DNA of 64,000 nt from Diphasiastrum complanatum (Eukaryota > Streptophyta > Lycopodiopsida > Lycopodiales > Lycopodiaceae). The translations under genes were made by a program, and so were the position numbers. The notes beneath the pieces were generated by a model. That model was not told the origin of the DNA and did not search any database. It saw only the letters and a program-made list of their open reading frames with translations. Numbering within the stretch: the first letter of the stretch is position 1; each line of letters opens with the position of its first letter. Positions 57,011 through 64,000 of this stretch are shown piece after piece. Where the stretch lies: positions 22,800-86,799 of the forward strand of contig MU832112.1 in the NCBI GenBank assembly GCA_029204225.1, given 5' to 3'.

Positions 57011-58110
57011 TTTTATTCAATTTAATACAATCAAGCATTAAATATTAATGTAGTTTGTTTGCTTGTGTTCATGTAGACTGGACGTCACGACGACAATAAG
57101 TAGATTAGGTTTATAAGTTTTAGTTGATGTTAGATCTAGAAAGACTCATGCGACATCAAAGCACTAATATTGTAATACATTGGTTGATATTATAAAAATA
57201 TTATTATTGCAAATGATCGTGCTATATTGCCAGTGCTTTTATATGTGCAATGGTTTTTTTTCAAAAATTGCAATGTCGAATTTCGAGATGTGGATTGATG
57301 TAACTAAGAATTCAAAACCATGTCCAATGTCGGATTTCAAAACAAGAATCAACATCCTATATAAAAATCTAAATGAAATTTATGGTGTGCATAAAGCAAT
57401 GCAAGAAAGTGTTGTCATTTATAATGCACATGATATAATGCAATAAAATATAGAATGAAAAGTTATCTAAGAATGAAAAGTATCTCATGCTTAGCTTGTT
57501 GTTTGATCCAAATGTTGAATGCAACTCAAAAATAATGTTTCAAAAACAATTCATGAACCTCGCTTCTCCAAGAACCCAACTCCAAGAACAGCTCGATAAA
57601 AATGTGCTCGCTGTTTTTACTGTATTTTTTTTTATTTTTTTACCTAATTTGGGATGTCGGAATCCGACATCCAAATGCGTTAGTGACACACGTTGGATAG
57701 ACACATGTCGGACCTTATTTTTGATCATTTTTTTAACAAACGTTGGATTTCGACGTGTATCTGGGACGTTAGAATCTGACATTTAAGTAGACATCGGATA
57801 GACGTCGAACATCCATCGAACAATTTTCTGGATCATTCTCGATTTACAAACGTTGGAATCCGATAGCCCTTTTGGATGTTGCATTGCGACGTCCACGTCG
57901 GATCGCAAGTGACATCTTTGGATGTTGCATTCCGATGTCCACGTCGGACGTCGGATTCACTTCCATCGACCAAGAAGTGTGGCTGCGAATTTTGACAGCT
58001 TATGTGTGTCGAATTGCGACGGATTTTAGGGACATCGGATTCCGACGACCTTATAGCAATGTGTTTTTTCGACGTCCACGACAAATTAAAAAAAAATTAA
58101 ATGTGTGATT
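57011..58110. other. CACTA-like subterminal repeat region
   Basis: From about 57,640 the DNA is dense in direct and inverted copies of GTCGGA / TCCGAC (for example GATGTCGGAATCCGACATC at about 57,653, and GTCCACGTCGGA twice near 57,890-57,945). These resemble the motifs before the CACTA terminus at 5,348. This fits a TnpA-binding subterminal region at the right side of the nested CACTA element. No CACTA...TAGTG terminus was found to close it. Confidence 0.55.
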
Positions 58111-58560
58111 CACGTCGCAAATCGCAACGGATATTGTTGTGCTTTGTGGTAATATACTTAAGACCTTCAATATTGGTTTTTGTTTTGTAGGCTTCTTTGT
58201 TGATTCTGGGCCAGCAGTTGAGATGCACATTATGTAGTAGATCCCAGGTACTTACATGGTCGGAATGGAAGTCGAAATGCACAATGTTGTTTTAAACAAT
58301 ATACTAGTGCTTATTTTGACGTATGTTCCGATCTCTATTTAGATTTTTTTGAGCTTTCAAATGACAGATCTGTGAATTTGTTTAGTTTAGGTGGTTTTTT
58401 AAGCAATTTTTTTAATTGTGATGAGTAGATCTATTTTAACCATGAGTTCGTAGTTAGCTAGTTTCATTCGTATTTGTTAGCTTGTTTGCTTATGCTTATT
58501 AATTTACGTTACTTCAATGGTGTTAGTTTCATGTTGTTATGTATACGTTTCATCTTTGGT
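58111..58560. other. No gene recognised
   Basis: T-rich DNA between the motif-rich region and the triplicated block. Nothing diagnostic. Confidence 0.5.
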
Positions 58561-60690
<2,130 letters not shown>

Positions 60691-60921
60691 GTGAGAGAGA
60701 GATACTGAGTCATAGCTACAGGGACACTACTAGTATATAGATACATTTTCATCTATAAATAGCAATAAACCCTAAACTTTAAACAACAATAAGGAACCCT
60801 AAACTTTGGTAAACCCATGGGAAAGAAAATAAAGAACTATACCATGAGAAAACCCTAAATCATGCAATGAATTTTTGGAATATTAATGATGAACCAAATT
60901 CATTGAGAATGCAAAGGGGGC
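60691..60921. other. Short AT-rich gap
   Basis: Has a few AACCCTAAAC phrases (about 60,770-60,860) but no array. No gene. Confidence 0.6.
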
Positions 60922-61990
60922 TCATTGGCATTGAAATCGAGTTGTCTTTGTCGATTGGGTGTTTCTTCTAGTTATGATGCCACCAAAGAGACCACCAAAG
61001 AGACCTGCCTTCAGAGAATTGTAGTCAAATGGAGCCTTGGCCTTTGACTTGATGTGAACTGGAGTCACCAAAGAAGATATACTTTGATTTTGTAGTTGTG
61101 AGTGTAGTGAAGAGTCTTTGCATGACGTCATGGGCATCTCTACTGGGTTGATCTTGTACTAAGAGTGCTTTATCATCATCTTGGAAACATCTAATTGTAT
61201 CAAAATTGTCTTCTTGCTGCTGCTGCATTTACTTCCTTGCTTTATTATGCTTGAGGATGTGACAATCATTTATGTTGTGGTTGGTTCTTTTGCAGTATCT
61301 GCTAAATAGCTGATTGTTCTATCTTTGTCTTCTTATGCTTGAAGCCTTTTTACTTTTTGGCCTACTGCTTGTTTGAGTAGAGTGCCATGGATTTGGTACT
61401 CGTTGTTGTAGACAAGCTTTTCCTCCTAACTTCTTCCTGCAGCAGACTTGCTATCAATTTTTGGAGAGATAGCACAAGAGTATTGCTAAGAAGCAACACT
61501 AAATTATCGTAGGAGGATGGAATACTGGCGAGAAGAGACATGGTAGAGTTTTCTTCTGAGATAGATTAACCTATTGTAGCCAGTTGGTTGAGCAAGTGTT
61601 AGAACTCATTCAGATGGTCACTTATATACTGAGGTGCCTTCACTCATTCTGAGTGTCAGTACCTTCTTCCTCAAGAAGAGATGAGTGGAAACATTTGAGG
61701 TCTCATAGATGCTTATAAGTGGATCCCATGCTTCTTTGGAGGTGGTGCAGTTGGATACATAAGCAATTTGAGTGTCTTTTAGGTTCAGGGATACAATGGC
61801 AAGAGCCTTGCCATCCTTTGCTTCCCAAACTCAAAGTTGTTCGGATTATGTCAATTTGGCTATGGAATCGTTGACGTACCCCAGAGCTCCTTTTCGATCA
61901 ATATCATCCTCATTTTGAACTTTCAGATGTGGAAGTCATCTCCGTTGAATTTGTTGATGAGGCGGATCTCTGAGGTTGAACCTTCCATTG
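60922..61990 (-). pseudogene. Copia gag pseudogene
   Basis: The minus strand from about 61,990 reads MEGSTSEIRLINKFNGDDF, KFKMRMILIEKELWG, then (shifted) TTSKEAWDPLISIYETSNVS, LFLRKKVLTLRMSEGTSVY, LLNQLATIG, LLASIPSSYDNLVL, and a zinc knuckle SRYCKRTNHNINDC (first Cys lost) near 61,300-61,250, followed by QQQQEDNFDTIRC and basic/serine-rich pieces to 60,922. This is the order of a copia gag with SKEAWD, RM.EG.S and SY..LV landmarks. Stops and frameshifts are frequent. Protease and beyond are not present. Confidence 0.8.
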
Positions 61991-62097
61991 TAATCGAGTA
62001 GCAGAGATAAAACACAAACTAAATGAATTAGTTCTATAGAACCAAATAAATGTGTTAAGTTCTACTATAAGTCCTAGACTCTAGTAATCAATATGTG

Positions 62098-62109
62098 GCT
62101 CTAATACCA
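62098..62109 (-). other. Possible primer-binding site of the gag pseudogene element
   Basis: TGGTATTAGAGC in minus reading, one base off the standard site, about 110 bases upstream of the gag start. A GA TACCA-containing echo lies at 62,161-62,175. LTR ends could not be confirmed. Confidence 0.4.
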
Positions 62110-63237
62110 CTCTTGTGGACTTTGATACCTATCTGTGGGGTCTGATGAAATGTGAATTATCAGCCTTGATACCACTTTGGTTGACGTTTGGATTGATGTC
62201 AACTGAAGAAACAAAGAATTCTTGATAGCAGGATCATGGATTACTTAGAGAATGGATTTTATGAATTGTTGAATCAAATTATCAGCGTAGGAGTCATAGA
62301 TTGCTATGAAAGAGAGATTGCAAAGACGATTAGGCGTCTGAGATAGCCATGCAATCCTCTAGTACTGATAACCTAGTATGAAGAGAATGTAGAATCAATT
62401 TAGGTGTCAAAGACAACCATACAATTCTCTGATAACAATGTTTATGTAAGAGGAGTGAGAGTTATCATTCAACAAGAATGCAAAAAGACTCTAGAACAAT
62501 AGCAAATCTGTATAATAAGTTGTAAACACAACGATCAAATCACAATACAGTCGCGCTAATAAGTGCATGATCCTACTTACAGGTTCAAAACAATTGCTAA
62601 CATTTTGAATCTCTCTCTCTCTATGAGCATTTATTCTAAGGAGTCAGCTATTGTAAGACCCATTCTGGTCATTTAATATCTGACAGATGATATATGATGA
62701 CACTTACAATGACTTCTGATCTGTTCTCCTCACATCTTTAATCGCTCATTTACATTTATAGCAACTAAAATTTTTTGCATTATTCTAGCTTTACATTTAC
62801 AAGATTATTGAAAGTTGATTAACTACCTGATTAGATAGTTGTTATTGGAGCGTGAAGACATAGACAATCTGTACATGGAATACTGTATATTTCTACAAAG
62901 TGTCGTCTGTGTAATATCTCATGTAAATCTGTAGTGTCGCCTGTGTAGTATCCCATGTAAAACTGCTGTGTCATTGTCGCTTGTCAAAAACTGCGAGAAA
63001 AAATGCAATGTCACATTTTTCACCCTTTTCACAAAAAAGTGTCACTTTTCCGGAAGTGACAAAATGGCCCAAAAACAACTTAGATAAGTGTCGCTAAACA
63101 CTTAGTTGCAAATTAAGGAAAAAAAAAGCGACAATGTCGGGTGTCGGGTTTTCTCCCTATGGAAAAACCTGAGTAAAAATGCAAACTGTGGCGACAATTA
63201 GCTCAAATATGCAGACTATTAAAAATTAGTTCATTTT
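62110..63237. other. LTR-like or unclassified repeat DNA, no gene
   Basis: If 62,098-62,109 is a primer site, the first several hundred bases here would be its LTR. From about 62,880 to 63,190 there are repeated GTGTCG(C/T) phrases (TGTCGTCTGTGTA, TGTCGCCTGTGTAG, TGTCGCTTGTC). A similar TGTGCGAATTTGCG...AATGCAGACTGTG phrase occurs at about 38,790-38,830, pointing to a shared dispersed repeat. Confidence 0.4.
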
Positions 63238-63794
63238 CTATATGTTGTATTTGAGAGAACAAAAATCAAAGAAGGAAGAAGGGCTGTTGGGATGAGTAGG
63301 AGTTAGATTAAATTCCAACACATCCAACAAGCCATTAAGTATAACTTGAACAAGTTCTATGTCCTTAATGCTTTCATCAATATATGCTAACTCATCATTG
63401 AATGCTTTAACCCTCAAAACAAAAGCATGAGTACTCTCTTCCTTCTTTTGCAAACCTTGAAAAATTTGCCTCCTAAGAGTAAGCACTCTTGATATAGACT
63501 TGGATTCTTAAAGCTTCTTCAAAGCTTCCCAAGCCTCCAAAGATGATGTGCACTTACCAACGTCCTTGAGAAGTTCATTGGTAACATTCATCTTGATCAT
63601 GTGTAGAACTCTTTTAGCTCTCTTGTCATACCTCACTTGATCTTGTTGATTTCTGGTCTCTCCTCCAAACCTACAACAATATCCAAAACATCATTTATTT
63701 CAAGAAGTGATTCCATCCTCACTTTCCACAATGAATAGTTACTTGAGGTAAGCCTATCACTGCCTTCCAACATGAATCCACCACTTGTAGCCAT
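63238..63794 (-). pseudogene. Copia family A-related gag, truncated
   Basis: ATG at 63,794 in the context MATSGGFMLEGSDRLTSSNY.LWKVRMESLLEI, close to the gag start at 33,250. It continues after frameshifts near 63,640 and 63,510 with LTLRRQIFQGLQKKEESTHA and DIELVQVILNGLL, then leaves the family at about 63,310. A third gag type, related to families A and B. The downstream half is replaced by unrelated DNA. Confidence 0.88.
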
Positions 63795-64000
63795 CTTGCA
63801 ATGACTTGATCTTCTTCTTTCAACCTGTTCCAATGCACAAATCACTCTCTTGAACGTCAACAAATGAACTCAAGAAGAAATCACAAAGATCTGGAACCTC
63901 TAAATCTCTTCTAGCACTTCTAACTAGAAAATCAACACATAGAGTAGTGAAATCTTGATCAACTATGATCTATCCTCAATCTAATGATTCTTGTCACTTC
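63795..64000 (-). other. Leader of the truncated gag element, running off the window
   Basis: Non-coding DNA upstream of the gag ATG; the primer site and 5' LTR, if present, lie beyond the window. Confidence 0.6.

Noticed and set aside
63001..63200. GTGTCG-rich stretch as another CACTA subterminal region
   Set aside because: The motif differs (GTGTCGC, not GTCGGA) and no CACTA end is near; it is noted only as a dispersed repeat also seen near 38,790.

Overview
The window looks like intergenic, heterochromatic DNA from a land-plant nuclear genome. It is AT-rich and has no intact host gene that I can recognise. It is packed with Ty1/copia retrotransposons that use a tRNA-iMet-type primer site (TGGTATCAGAGC), with Ty3/gypsy remnants, an En/Spm (CACTA) transposon carrying TNP2-type and TnpA-type plant transposase genes, a tRNA-derived SINE, a MITE-like insert and long GA/GT microsatellites. 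I cannot name the species. There is no sign of bacterial or organelle organisation.

Layout. 0-1.5 kb: a gag-less copia element, family C. 1.9-2.8 kb (-) and 9.2-12.3 kb (+): two decayed copies of an intron-containing gene ending in a beta-class SAM-dependent DNA methyltransferase domain. 2.8-5.0 kb: copia pseudogene (family D) fused to a scrap of family A. 5.0-5.35 kb: orphan CACTA terminus. 6.0-8.2 kb (-): family A copia pseudogene. 8.2-8.7 kb (+) and 26.8-27.3 kb (-): a matching pair of roughly 0.5 kb repeats, each lying upstream of a decayed unknown gene. 15-19.4 kb: copia and gypsy scraps. 19.4-23.4 kb: a very homogeneous array of eleven 368-bp units. 24.7 kb: a SINE with 13-bp duplications. 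25.3-26.3 kb (-): unknown ORF remnants. 27.3-30.3 kb: family E copia pseudogene. 30.3-31.4 kb (-): LTR plus leader of family A, lying head-to-head with a complete family A element at 31,423-37,852, which itself split a gypsy RT gene. 40.5-41.3 kb: gypsy 3' end.

41.3-58.1 kb is one nested structure. A CACTA element (TNP2-like gene on -, TnpA/Transposase_24-like gene on +) was hit by a family C copia (44,550-48,969, which later received a 376-bp MITE in one LTR) and by a nearly intact family B copia (49,535-55,692, TSD ATGTG). 58.6-60.7 kb: a triplicated block of about 0.86 kb with GA microsatellites. 60.9-64 kb (-): two decayed copia gag regions.

The two complete copia elements each need only one single-base frameshift to be reconciled, and their LTR pairs show about three differences each, so they are recent. 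Everything else is older. The most unusual content is the methyltransferase gene relic with its associated repeats and palindromic motif, followed by the 368-bp array, the head-to-head LTR palindrome, and a 14-bp palindrome (TTCACACGTGTGAA) shared by LTRs of three copia families.
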